Assembly: GCA_028044295.1 (NCBI GenBank)
Contig: JAOFSE010000006.1
Span: 1 to 64,000 of the forward strand
DNA from: Sulfurimonas sp.
Lineage (GTDB): Bacteria > Campylobacterota > Campylobacteria > Campylobacterales > Sulfurimonadaceae
Length of the DNA stretch: 64,000 bases
Direction: 5' to 3'
The notes under the pieces were generated by a model. The model did no database searches, was not told the DNA's origin, and was given only the letters and a program-made list of their open reading frames with translations. Made by a program: the position numbers and the translations under genes. Positions 38,101-44,725 of the stretch are shown piece after piece (position 1 is the stretch's first letter; each line of letters begins with the position of its first letter).

Positions 38101-38226
38101 CTCTACAGTTGGGAACATCTCTTTAGGAATATTTACATAAGCATTTATACCTAGGTATAGTAAAAAAACCAACATCATATAGTTTAGTCGGCTATTGTTT
38201 ATAAAATACTCTATTAGTTTATGCAA
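35161..38226 (-). CDS. RND-family efflux transporter permease
   Basis: A 1021-residue inner-membrane proton-driven pump of the AcrB/HAE or closely related type. TM1 is at about 14-31. A large periplasmic loop follows, then a TM2-6 block starting near residue 333 with GIVVDDAVVVGENIQRHIDEG (the TM4 aspartates). A second loop comes next, then a mirrored C-terminal TM block with GVVINDGIIMLDF. It lies alone: no periplasmic adaptor or outer-membrane channel is adjacent, unlike most efflux operons, so it may borrow these or move lipid-like cargo. Substrate unknown. Confidence 0.87.
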   Translation of the reverse strand: MHKLIEYFINNSRLNYMMLVFLLYLGINAYVNIPKEMFPTVELDKITVTGSYAGTSASNMDKMAVRDIEDALTNISGVDKTETTITPGKFSVLLTLEENSDKINILNKVQDSIATTRQYLPSDMLDPIAKIMDRNRPLIRLSLSSEQHSQGELTKIAKDIKSKISRIQHISDVSIRGDSEEEVLVQIDSQAIIAHDLNKDSVLRAISELSYIFPIGNIEDRGEFVYISTVNGKADAEEWGDATLHVGSKNVKLRDIATVKVHYPQTYTRSTFNNNPTLTLVISKGDTGNAIEISEYLHNYVKKLEKGYDGVKFNLYQDSSKPVKNRLNTVISNLLFGLVLVFLSMYILINIRLAFIVAIGIPFSFIIGLLFIYYMGYSINIVSLLGALIVIGIVVDDAVVVGENIQRHIDEGMDTKEAALLGVKEMILPVTLATLTTAAAFLPMFMLTGDIALFLILVPIVVVMILVGSLLESFFFLPLHAQEFLKKSNNLVNWKPFQDKYEEALHYLISYKKIFVILFIVIIPILTILTAKSMKFQFFPNFDGNYLYISGKLDINTPIEDTYEISREIESKMMEHKEEFSLKSITATSGYRRSLSGETEHNNNVFFITMELYDRQESSWVNALMDFNNPNKIREKKTFELSPRAKEIIEPYKDKYKMIELGVMESKPGLIRSDIQINLSGNDDALLDKSIKELEERVSKIDGVLNFSDNIRYGKMEYKIKINPYGERLGLSEASVAKILSGYFLESRRGTTFNQDGIMEIKTEDIGKDSVSTLLEFDLPLEDGRYVKLTDIAEIIKIRDYEKINKLNGDVVKTLFANVDKRKITPQEILTQLEPKLEEIRSLGVEVNLLGEKEKSKQLKEDMKKAVVLAIFLILLTLLLIFSKIKYALMVMSVIPLSVLGALLGHKLLGINLTMPSIIGILGLAGVVINDGIIMLDFLHGTHKAEEFFNRAKLRLRPIVITTITTFLGLFTLIFYATGQAVILQPIAISIGFGLVWGTFLNLLYLPTLYALVNGIVLNKR

Positions 38227-38293
38227 ATATACGCCTTAGTTATATGAAATTATTTGTTTATTATATATTAATTATATTATAGAATCTTTTTAG

Positions 38294-38299
38294 TATAAT
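38294..38299 (+). promoter_or_regulatory. -10 box of DUF445 gene
   Basis: TATAAT in TTTAGTATAATTTCG, 25 bases before the TTG start at 38325, with a GAAGGA ribosome site between. Confidence 0.6.
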
Positions 38300-38324
38300 T
38301 TCGCTTTTACGAAGGATACTAATT

Positions 38325-39035
38325 TTGAAATTAAATAAAAGCTTTATTACTAATCTGATAGCTGTTGGCCTGATACTATTATCATTTATTGTAAGTCAAC
38401 AACTATCATCTATTTTACTTTTTACTGGTCTATTTGCACTCTCTGGTGCTATAACAAATCAACTTGCCATTCATATGCTTTTTGAAAAGGTTCCTTTTCT
38501 TTATGGTTCAGGCGTAATACCTCAAAGATTTGAAGCTTTTAAAGAGTCTATAAAAAATCTTATGATGAGCCAATTTTTTACTTCGGAACAACTTGATATT
38601 TTTTTCAAAAATGAAGAGAAAAAGATAGACTTAACTCCTATTATTGAAGAAACTGACTTTGCACCTGCCTATGATGCTCTTACGAAAACCGTTATGGAAT
38701 CATCTTTTGGAGGAATGCTTGGGATGTTTGGTGGAGAAAGTGCTTTAGAAGGTCTACGTGAACCATTTGCTATTAAAATGAAAACTGCAGTAATAGATAT
38801 AGCAAAAAGTGATGAATTTAATACAACACTTCAAAAACATATGCAAGGCTCATCTTTGAGTTCAGACATGATTGACTCAATAGAAGATGTAATAGATACT
38901 AGACTTAATGAACTTACACCTCAAATGGTGAAAGAGATGGTTCAAAAACTCATAAGTGAACATCTCTCTTGGCTAGTAGTATGGGGTGGAGTTTTTGGTG
39001 GACTGATAGGATTAGTTAGTTCATTTTTAATATAA
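38325..39035 (+). CDS. DUF445-family membrane protein
   Basis: 236 residues. Two N-terminal hydrophobic helices (about 8-22 and 27-50) are followed by the DUF445-type segment GAITNQLAIHMLFEKVPFLYGSGVIPQRFEAFKESI. A long helical cytoplasmic or periplasmic domain comes next, and a last hydrophobic helix (WLVVWGGVFGGLIGLVSSFLI) sits at the C terminus. The family is widespread and has no established biochemical role. TTG start with GAAGGA 7-8 bases upstream. It stops 3 bases before a convergent gene. Confidence 0.8.
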   Translation: MKLNKSFITNLIAVGLILLSFIVSQQLSSILLFTGLFALSGAITNQLAIHMLFEKVPFLYGSGVIPQRFEAFKESIKNLMMSQFFTSEQLDIFFKNEEKKIDLTPIIEETDFAPAYDALTKTVMESSFGGMLGMFGGESALEGLREPFAIKMKTAVIDIAKSDEFNTTLQKHMQGSSLSSDMIDSIEDVIDTRLNELTPQMVKEMVQKLISEHLSWLVVWGGVFGGLIGLVSSFLI

Positions 39036-39038
39036 GAC

Positions 39039-39689
39039 TTATTTCTTTTTCCTATTTTTTGAAACTCTATTTTTATTTGCTTTATATCTATAGTTTTTAA
39101 GAGCTATGGTTATTTTATCCGAAAGTTGATGTATGCCTCTAACTGTACATTCATCTTCTTTTGCAAAGTACTCACGATTCTCTTCAAACTTACTCATTAG
39201 TTCTAAAAAATCTATATCCTTTAAAAAAGGATACAGTTCAACTGACCTCTCTTCACCTGAAATCCAGTTATCTAAAACACAAATAATTAAAAACTCTGGC
39301 AAAAATGCAGGTTCCGTTTCATAATGATCTCTTGTCACCTTTGCCATTACATCATAGTAATTTATTAAGGGTTCCTCACTTTTAGCTAGTGGTCTAAATA
39401 ATGGAGACTTTTTTGATGACTGCATAAGTTCAATAAAATAATCAACATTTACTACACTATCTTGAAGGTTAAGTAGAAGACCTCTAAGAGTTTCATATAC
39501 ATATGTTGTGTCTTTATCATCACCTACTGTAGCTGTGTATTTAGCTTCATCGATCTTTATAAAGTATCTTTCTAAAGCTGTTCTACAAAAAACAAGTAAT
39601 GCCTCTGTCTTTACATCTCTTAGCATCATAGGTCTTACTCTATTTTTACAATTATCACTTATAAAATTATTTATTGCTAGTGCATTCAT
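39039..39689 (-). CDS. Uncharacterised cytoplasmic protein
   Basis: 216 residues, not recognised. Mostly helical, with VYETLRGLLLNLQDSVVNVDYFIELMQ and an extremely basic C-terminal tail (KNYRYKANKNRVSKNRKKK) that could bind nucleic acid or an acidic partner. No signal peptide or transmembrane segment. Convergent with the DUF445 gene and divergent from the AraC-type gene, so it appears to be a single-gene unit. Function unknown. Confidence 0.55.
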   Translation of the reverse strand: MNALAINNFISDNCKNRVRPMMLRDVKTEALLVFCRTALERYFIKIDEAKYTATVGDDKDTTYVYETLRGLLLNLQDSVVNVDYFIELMQSSKKSPLFRPLAKSEEPLINYYDVMAKVTRDHYETEPAFLPEFLIICVLDNWISGEERSVELYPFLKDIDFLELMSKFEENREYFAKEDECTVRGIHQLSDKITIALKNYRYKANKNRVSKNRKKK

Positions 39690-39780
39690 TTTTATTCCAT
39701 ACTTCTATTAGGTGACATAATTTTAGTATTTTTATAAAAATTCCTCTTCACTAATTATGTAGTAAATATTATCTATAATT

Positions 39781-39795
39781 GTTATTTTAAATAAC
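39781..39795. promoter_or_regulatory. Palindrome upstream of araC-type promoter
   Basis: GTTATTT-T-AAATAAC, perfect 7-bp arms, centred about 50 bases upstream of the expected transcription start. This is a plausible operator for the downstream regulator, though very AT-rich and so partly expected by chance. Confidence 0.3.
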
Positions 39796-39826
39796 TATAT
39801 TTGCTATATTTATCTTCTTTTTTTGT

Positions 39827-39832
39827 TATAAT
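39827..39832 (+). promoter_or_regulatory. -10 box of AraC-type gene, near-leaderless
   Basis: TATAAT ends only 9 bases before the ATG at 39842. The expected start of transcription is within about 3 bases of the start codon, and no ribosome site is visible. Confidence 0.5.
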
Positions 39833-39841
39833 AAGACCATT

Positions 39842-40717
39842 ATGAAAAGAGAAACACTAAATAAAAAAATAAAAGTATCAAATGATATACTTTTTTATAT
39901 ATATACTAACATTGATGTAGACATCAATATGGATGAATTAGCTCAGACTTTTAATCTTAGTAAATTTTACATGCACAAAATTTTTAAAGAAATTTTTGGA
40001 AGAAATATTTATGAAAGCATAAAATCTATTCGACTGCAAAAAGCCTCTTCACTCTTACTCACTAATAAGTACTCTACTATTACAGAAATAGCTCTTTTGT
40101 GTGGTTATAGTTCACAAACATCGTTTATACGGGTTTTTAAAGAGAGGTTCTTAGTAACGCCTACTGAGTGGAGAAAAGGTGGATATAAAACATATTCAAA
40201 AACAATTCTTGAAGAGTCTAAAAAGGCAAAAGAATCAAATGCAAATTTTGATAACCTAGAAGCAAACATTGTAAAGATGCCTCAAATGGAAGCTTACTAT
40301 ATTAGACACAATGGATATAACGATGAGATTAGACAAACTTGGCAAAAAATACAAACATGGTCTTACTCTAACAATCTAAAGAAATACAAACATATAGCCC
40401 TCTTCCATGATAATCCTGTTGTTACTCACTTAGAAGAGTGTCAATATGTTGCATGTATAGAAGTTAACGATAAAGATTTACCAGATAATCAAAGGTTACC
40501 AAAGTTTAATATCTCAGATGGTGTTTATGCGAAGTTTGATGTGTCAGGAAAAGATGGTGATTTTTTAAAATTTATACACTGGCTTTACAATGAATGGTTA
40601 CCAAATAGTGAGTATGAAACAACTACTAAACCACCATATGCAATTTACAATACAAATAAATATCTATCTGAAGATAATAATTTTGATTTGAGCTTTTATT
40701 TATCTATTAAGTTTTAA
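39842..40717 (+). CDS. AraC-family regulator with GyrI-like effector domain
   Basis: 291 residues. The DNA-binding part comes first (about 10-110): MDELAQTFNLSKFYMHKIFKEIFGRNIYESIKSIRLQKA and ITEIALLCGYSSQTSFIRVFKERFLVTPTEWR, the two helix-turn-helix motifs of AraC proteins. The C-terminal half (about 130-291) is a GyrI-like/SOUL-type ligand-binding domain, as in Rob and related regulators. The ligand is probably a small hydrophobic or cationic molecule. Its target is unknown; neighbours are an unknown gene and a flavoprotein. The transcript looks almost leaderless. Confidence 0.88.
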   Translation: MKRETLNKKIKVSNDILFYIYTNIDVDINMDELAQTFNLSKFYMHKIFKEIFGRNIYESIKSIRLQKASSLLLTNKYSTITEIALLCGYSSQTSFIRVFKERFLVTPTEWRKGGYKTYSKTILEESKKAKESNANFDNLEANIVKMPQMEAYYIRHNGYNDEIRQTWQKIQTWSYSNNLKKYKHIALFHDNPVVTHLEECQYVACIEVNDKDLPDNQRLPKFNISDGVYAKFDVSGKDGDFLKFIHWLYNEWLPNSEYETTTKPPYAIYNTNKYLSEDNNFDLSFYLSIKF

Positions 40718-40748
40718 GTAAAAAATTGAAGAGTTTTTAAAGAGAGTT

Positions 40749-40771
40749 CACTATACCACAAAGGTATAGTG
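40749..40771. terminator. Bidirectional terminator between araC-type and flavoprotein genes
   Basis: 9-bp perfect arms CACTATACC/GGTATAGTG around ACAAA, in the 62-base gap between convergent stops at 40717 and 40780. T-rich DNA flanks it on both sides, so it can end both transcripts. Confidence 0.7.
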
Positions 40772-40779
40772 TGAAGAAA

Positions 40780-41796
40780 TTATTTTAAGTTTTTAGCAAC
40801 ATTCTTAACAGCATCACTTGCGTGATTGAATGCTAGTGCAATACTTCCTTGATCAGTTACAACATCACCGATAGTGTAAAGACCTTCAACATTTGTTTCA
40901 AATGTATTTTCATCATAAACAGGGACATCCCATTCACCAGTTTTAACATCAGAATTTACAAGAATATCTTTTGGAGTTGTTCCACCAAGTGCGTATACAG
41001 CTCTATCATACTCAGCATTTGTACCATCAGTAAAGTTTACTTGGATTTTGCCAGCTGGAGATACTTCAAGAGTCTCAACATCAACACCCATTTTATTACA
41101 AATTTTACCATTATCAAGGTATTTAGTACACATTTCTGTATTGATAGGGTTCATACGTGTAATCTCAGCTTTTCTGTAGTTAAGAGTTACAACACAGTCT
41201 TCCATATCTTCTAATTCTACTAGACCATAAGCGTACTCACCAGCAGTATCACCACCACCAACGATCATAACGTGATCACCGTTTTGAACTTTAGAAAGGT
41301 TAAAGTTCAATACATCTTTAAGCTCTCTTGGGAACTTATAACGAGGCTTATTTGGTTTACCCATACGACCTACTGAAAGAATAACGTTCTTAGCTTTCAT
41401 AGATTCAACAGCATCAGATGATGCATCGCTATCAAATACCATAGTGAAAAGACCATCTTCACCTTTTGTTACACGCTTAATTTCGTGATTATATTCGAAC
41501 TTGTCAAGTACACCTGCATTAGCTAGTTTATCTTCCATTTGTTGAATATACTCTTCTTTAGAACACTCCTCAAAAGTAACATTACCTGTGAATTCAAACT
41601 TAATTCCCATCCAGTCTTTATCAACACGTTTACCTTTTTTGTAAAACTTGTGAATCATATCATTGTGGTGAGGTGCTTTGTCTATAACAACAATGTTCTC
41701 AATGCCAGCAAGCTTTGCTTCGATGGCAGCAGCCATACCGCCAGGACCTGCTCCAATTATTGCTAGGTCTACTACTTTTCCATTCTCTTGAATCAT
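40780..41796 (-). CDS. Thioredoxin-reductase-like FAD/NAD(P) oxidoreductase without redox CxxC
   Basis: 338 residues. The FAD fold is LAIIGAGPGGMAAAIEAKLAG near the N terminus. A second nucleotide fold reads HVMIVGGGDTAGEYAYGL (about 170-187), and a late FAD motif is GLYTIGDVV. The CxxC disulfide of true thioredoxin reductases is missing. It thus belongs with the TrxB-like paralogues found in Campylobacterota (Cj0559-like) or YpdA/ferredoxin-NADP reductase-like enzymes. The electron partner is unknown. Confidence 0.8.
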   Translation of the reverse strand: MIQENGKVVDLAIIGAGPGGMAAAIEAKLAGIENIVVIDKAPHHNDMIHKFYKKGKRVDKDWMGIKFEFTGNVTFEECSKEEYIQQMEDKLANAGVLDKFEYNHEIKRVTKGEDGLFTMVFDSDASSDAVESMKAKNVILSVGRMGKPNKPRYKFPRELKDVLNFNLSKVQNGDHVMIVGGGDTAGEYAYGLVELEDMEDCVVTLNYRKAEITRMNPINTEMCTKYLDNGKICNKMGVDVETLEVSPAGKIQVNFTDGTNAEYDRAVYALGGTTPKDILVNSDVKTGEWDVPVYDENTFETNVEGLYTIGDVVTDQGSIALAFNHASDAVKNVAKNLK

Positions 41797-41913
41797 TATT
41801 TTTCCTTAAGTAAATTATATGCGGTATTTTAGTCTATTTAGAAAAATATATCTACCCATATCTTGTTCTATTTATTATCTATTATTGTTATTAATGCTTT
41901 CTATTCAAGTTTA

Positions 41914-42117
41914 TTATATAACTGAGATAGTGACTTCTGCTACTTCTATAGTCTCACCACTACGTATTTTAGCTCTTTTTTTAGTTTCTATTTCTGAGTT
42001 TCTTTTTACATGTCCCTCTGAAATAATCTGCTTCGCCTCTGCACCACTATCAACAAGATCTAAAACTTTTAATAATTTAAATAACTCTATATATTCATCT
42101 TTTAATTCATATTTCAT
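41914..42117 (-). CDS. S4-domain RNA-binding protein (YbcJ-like)
   Basis: 67 residues making one S4 RNA-binding fold: EYIELFKLLKVLDLVDSGAEAKQIISEGHVKRNSEIETKKRAKIRSGETIEV. Stand-alone S4 proteins of this size (YbcJ family) are thought to bind structured RNA, often rRNA. It stands alone, with a 117-base AT-rich downstream gap in which I see nothing else. Antisense open frames across it are shadows. Confidence 0.8.
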   Translation of the reverse strand: MKYELKDEYIELFKLLKVLDLVDSGAEAKQIISEGHVKRNSEIETKKRAKIRSGETIEVAEVTISVI

Positions 42118-42195
42118 TTGCTATACCTTTTAATAGTGAAATTTTACCAAAATAATTAGCTCTATTTTAAAAGATACTTTTAAAACACCCGGATG

Positions 42196-42201
42196 TATAA
42201 T
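42196..42201 (+). promoter_or_regulatory. -10 box of SprA-related gene, leaderless
   Basis: TATAAT ends 7 bases before the ATG at 42209, so transcription should begin at or next to the start codon. No ribosome site is present. Confidence 0.5.
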
Positions 42202-42208
42202 ATGTATT

Positions 42209-42817
42209 ATGCAAGTAAATTCAAGTACACTATACGATATCGGTTCAAACTACTCAGTTAAACTAAACGAAAAAGAGATTTTAGTTTATGAAGAAGAGAC
42301 TTTAAAAAATCCTAAAAGTGAAGAAAAAAAACTTGAAAAAGCTAGAGAAAAAGAAGAAGCAAAAAAATCAGTTGCAACTGATGAGTTAAGTCCAGATGAA
42401 AAACGACTTGTTAATGATTTACAAGCAAGAGATGCAGAAGTAAAAGCACATGAAGCTGCCCATCAAAGTGGTGGTGCTTCAACAGGTGGTGCCTCATATA
42501 CTTACCAACAAGGTCCTGATGGTAAAATGTATGCAATTGGTGGTGAAGTAAGTGTCTCGGTAGGTGGTGGCTCAACTCCAGATGAAATCATAAGTAATGC
42601 CAGAGCGGTAATAGCTTCAGCTATGGCCCCAGGTGATCCAAGTGCACAAGACATGGCTGTTGCATCTAGCGCTAGGGTTATGATGATGAAAGCAGAGCAA
42701 CAAAAAGCACAAGCTCTTCAAGAAGAAATAAACGGCAAAGAAACTTACCAAAATGCTTCCACTCAAGATAACGATAAAAAAGACCAAAACAATATTAAAG
42801 TAGATATAGCTGCTTAG
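42209..42817 (+). CDS. SprA-related putative metalloprotease
   Basis: 202 residues. A lysine/glutamate-rich helical segment (about 28-60) precedes ELSPDEKRLVNDLQARDAEVKAHEAAHQSGG with an HEAAH (HExxH) motif near residue 87. GGASYTYQQGPDGKMYAIGGEVSVS follows. This is the SprA-related family sometimes called putative metalloprotease CJM1_0395. No signal peptide is evident. Function is not established; zinc protease activity is a motif-level inference. Convergent with the next gene, overlapping it by 4 bases. Confidence 0.8.
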   Translation: MQVNSSTLYDIGSNYSVKLNEKEILVYEEETLKNPKSEEKKLEKAREKEEAKKSVATDELSPDEKRLVNDLQARDAEVKAHEAAHQSGGASTGGASYTYQQGPDGKMYAIGGEVSVSVGGGSTPDEIISNARAVIASAMAPGDPSAQDMAVASSARVMMMKAEQQKAQALQEEINGKETYQNASTQDNDKKDQNNIKVDIAA

Positions 42818-43356
42818 ACCTCTTTATCAATAATAGAAAATCCCAAATCATGCATAGCTGTATCTACTAACTCTATTGCACGTTTCATTGTTTCTTGTGA
42901 TATCTCAGGTAACTCACCACCCCATAACTGCTCAGCCTCTTGAAAGCCCTGTATCATTCCTTCGCGACCAGCACGTAACATTGATTCATCACCACCGGCT
43001 CCAGCTACAACAAAGTTTGCAATTCTCTCAGAAGTTTGAAATACTCCAAAGAAACCATTCTCGCTAACAAGCTCTGTAGCTTCTTCTTGGGATAAGTCAG
43101 CTATTGGCTTACCCTCATAGCCTATGTCACTTAAAAAACTTACAAAAGCATCATATTCTTGATTGAACTTATCTTCAACACTTAAAATATTTTTTTGGAT
43201 TGATGTAGAATTAAATGTAAAAGCATTAGCATTTTTTTGTATCTGTTCTTTTATATCTCTTACATCATCACGTGATAATTTCTCTGTATAAAGAGGTTTT
43301 ATCACATTTGATTTAGAAGTATGATTCAAACCACTTACATTTGTTGATACATTCAT
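42814..43356 (-). CDS. Uncharacterised protein, possibly DUF5610-like
   Basis: 180 residues. A serine/asparagine-rich N terminus (MNVSTNVSGLNHTSKSNV) is followed by a helical domain, and the C terminus has EGMIQGFQEAEQLWGGELPEISQETMKRAIELVDTAMHDL. That last pattern resembles DUF5610-type proteins, some of which relate to flagellar or surface functions; I am not certain of the family. No signal peptide. It converges with the SprA-related gene. Confidence 0.5.
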   Translation of the reverse strand: MNVSTNVSGLNHTSKSNVIKPLYTEKLSRDDVRDIKEQIQKNANAFTFNSTSIQKNILSVEDKFNQEYDAFVSFLSDIGYEGKPIADLSQEEATELVSENGFFGVFQTSERIANFVVAGAGGDESMLRAGREGMIQGFQEAEQLWGGELPEISQETMKRAIELVDTAMHDLGFSIIDKEV

Positions 43357-43446
43357 AATATCTCCTTTTTATCTCTATTACACTAGTCTACTATAAGTAT
43401 CATTATAATTTATATATATTTATTTTGTTATTTGAAAAAATTAAGT

Positions 43447-43452
43447 TATAAT
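43447..43452 (+). promoter_or_regulatory. -10 box of cold shock gene with long leader
   Basis: TATAAT in AAGTTATAATTTGTGCG, about 118 bases before the csp start. This leaves a leader of about 110 bases, a hallmark of cold shock mRNAs. The leader includes CACTT-TTAT-AAGTG at 43534-43547, just ahead of the ribosome site. Confidence 0.55.
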
Positions 43453-43570
43453 TTGTGCGATGATAAGATTTGCGTGTGAGTTCATCTAAGTAATTTCTGC
43501 CTAGACAAACGACTCTACTCCATTTTTAGACTCCACTTTTATAAGTGAATTTTTACCAAAGAGGTACACT

Positions 43571-43789
43571 ATGGCAGAATTGCTAGACGGATCAGTTAAA
43601 TGGTTCAATGAAGAAAAAGGTTACGGTTTTATTCAACAAGAAAACGGAGGAAATGATATATTTGTACATTTCCGTCAAGTAAACAGAACAGGCGAAGGTC
43701 GTGTTTCTTTAGCTGAAGGTCAAAAGGTAACTTTTGAAATTGGCGAAGGACAAAAAGGTCCTCAAGCTGAGAACGTAACTCCTCTATAG
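43571..43789 (+). CDS. CspA-family cold shock protein
   Basis: 72-residue single cold-shock domain. RNP1 is KGYGFI in [15 protein letters not shown], and RNP2 is DIFVHF. It binds single-stranded RNA and DNA and acts as an RNA chaperone. AGAGGT precedes the ATG by 6 bases. A long structured leader upstream and a hairpin downstream make it a separate transcript. Confidence 0.94.
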   Translation: MAELLDGSVKWFNEEKGYGFIQQENGGNDIFVHFRQVNRTGEGRVSLAEGQKVTFEIGEGQKGPQAENVTPL

Positions 43790-43798
43790 GTTTTACAT

Positions 43799-43822
43799 GT
43801 AGACTCCAACCTTGGGGTCTAC
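43799..43822 (+). terminator. Hairpin downstream of cold shock gene
   Basis: 11-bp arms GTAGACTCCAA/TTGGGGTCTAC with one G-U pair and a 2-base centre, 9 bases after the csp stop. AT-rich DNA without a clean T-run follows. It probably ends or stabilises the short csp mRNA. Its left flank contains one TACATGTA copy. Confidence 0.55.
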
Positions 43823-43867
43823 GTCTACTAATTTAAAACTACACTCCAACACAATCAAAAACAAATT

Positions 43868-44242
43868 ATGAAAAATATATCAACTCCTGAAGAACTTATG
43901 AGAAGTCGTTATGACGCTTATGTAAGAGGTGATGGTCTATACTTAGTAAACTCCGCTATAAAAGACAGTCGTTATTCTGATGACATAGAACTAATCCAAG
44001 AGTTTAGTCAAAATGTAGAGTGGTTAAAATTAGATGTATTAGATACTTATGAGAATTTTGTTGAATTTAAAGCGTATTATCGTGAAGGTGAAATCATCAA
44101 AGTTCTACATGAAAAAAGTAGATTTGTTCAAGAAGATGGTGAGTGGTTGTACGCCGATGGAGAATTATATAACTCAAAAGTAGAGCGTAATGAAGCTTGT
44201 CCATGTGGTAGTGGGAAAAAATATAAAAAGTGTTGTTTCTAA
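43868..44242 (+). CDS. YchJ-like SEC-C motif protein
   Basis: 124 residues. The N-terminal STPEELMRSRYDAYVRGDGLYL starts an NTF2-like YchJ domain. The extreme C terminus is a SEC-C zinc motif, ACPCGSGKKYKKCCF, with the CXCX8CC pattern. Such proteins bind zinc and, in SecA, the motif contacts SecB; the role of stand-alone YchJ proteins is unknown. No ribosome site stands out. It converges with the acetyltransferase gene, with a 4-base overlap. Confidence 0.85.
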   Translation: MKNISTPEELMRSRYDAYVRGDGLYLVNSAIKDSRYSDDIELIQEFSQNVEWLKLDVLDTYENFVEFKAYYREGEIIKVLHEKSRFVQEDGEWLYADGELYNSKVERNEACPCGSGKKYKKCCF

Positions 44243-44655
44243 ACTTCTTTTAAAAAGATAAATCCTTTTTTATCAAACTTATGTTTTTCATAAAACTGAT
44301 GTGCTTGTTCTCTCGAAACAGCAGAAGATAAAACTAAATGTTCACACATCCCCATTTTTGCATAATCATGTAAATAATCAAGCATCATACGGCCATATTT
44401 TTTTCCTCTATACTTAGAGTCAGTTACTAATTCATGGACATGTAAATGACGTTTATGGTACAAATTGGTCTCTATACATACACCTGCGTAAGTTATTAAC
44501 TCCTCACCATCCATAATACCAATCATTTTATACTCTATGTCACGCATATCATATATAAGGTCTTCAAACTCTTTATATGATAAATCTACATGTAACTGTG
44601 ATACAAGTTCATAAGCAGTCTGTAATTCTTTTAAATCTAGTTCTCTAATTTGCAT
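44239..44655 (-). CDS. GNAT-family N-acetyltransferase
   Basis: 138 residues with the GNAT core: MIGIMDGEELITYAGVCIETNL (strands 2-4), HVHELVTDSKYRGKKYGRMMLDYLHDYA with the acetyl-CoA loop (R/Q)xxGxG/A-like SKYRGKKYG, and HLVLSSAVSREQAHQFYEKHKFDKKGFIF. It transfers an acetyl group to an amine of an unknown acceptor. Cytoplasmic single-gene unit. Confidence 0.87.
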   Translation of the reverse strand: MQIRELDLKELQTAYELVSQLHVDLSYKEFEDLIYDMRDIEYKMIGIMDGEELITYAGVCIETNLYHKRHLHVHELVTDSKYRGKKYGRMMLDYLHDYAKMGMCEHLVLSSAVSREQAHQFYEKHKFDKKGFIFLKEV

Positions 44656-44695
44656 GTAAGCATTTTATAATAAATTTGGTTACAATATGTAAAAG

Positions 44696-44701
44696 TATAA
44701 T
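44696..44701 (+). promoter_or_regulatory. -10 box of mqo
   Basis: TATAAT in AAAGTATAATTTATT, 24 bases before the mqo ATG, with GGAGA as ribosome site at 44714-44718. Confidence 0.6.
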
Positions 44702-44725
44702 TTATTTTAATATGGAGAACATTAT

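Noticed and set aside
40780..41796. True thioredoxin reductase
   Set aside because: The fold is right, but the redox-active CxxC is missing and the remaining cysteines are scattered.
41819..42133. Plus-strand open frame covering the S4-domain gene
   Set aside because: The minus-strand frame encodes a recognisable S4 RNA-binding fold; the plus frame is low-complexity antisense.
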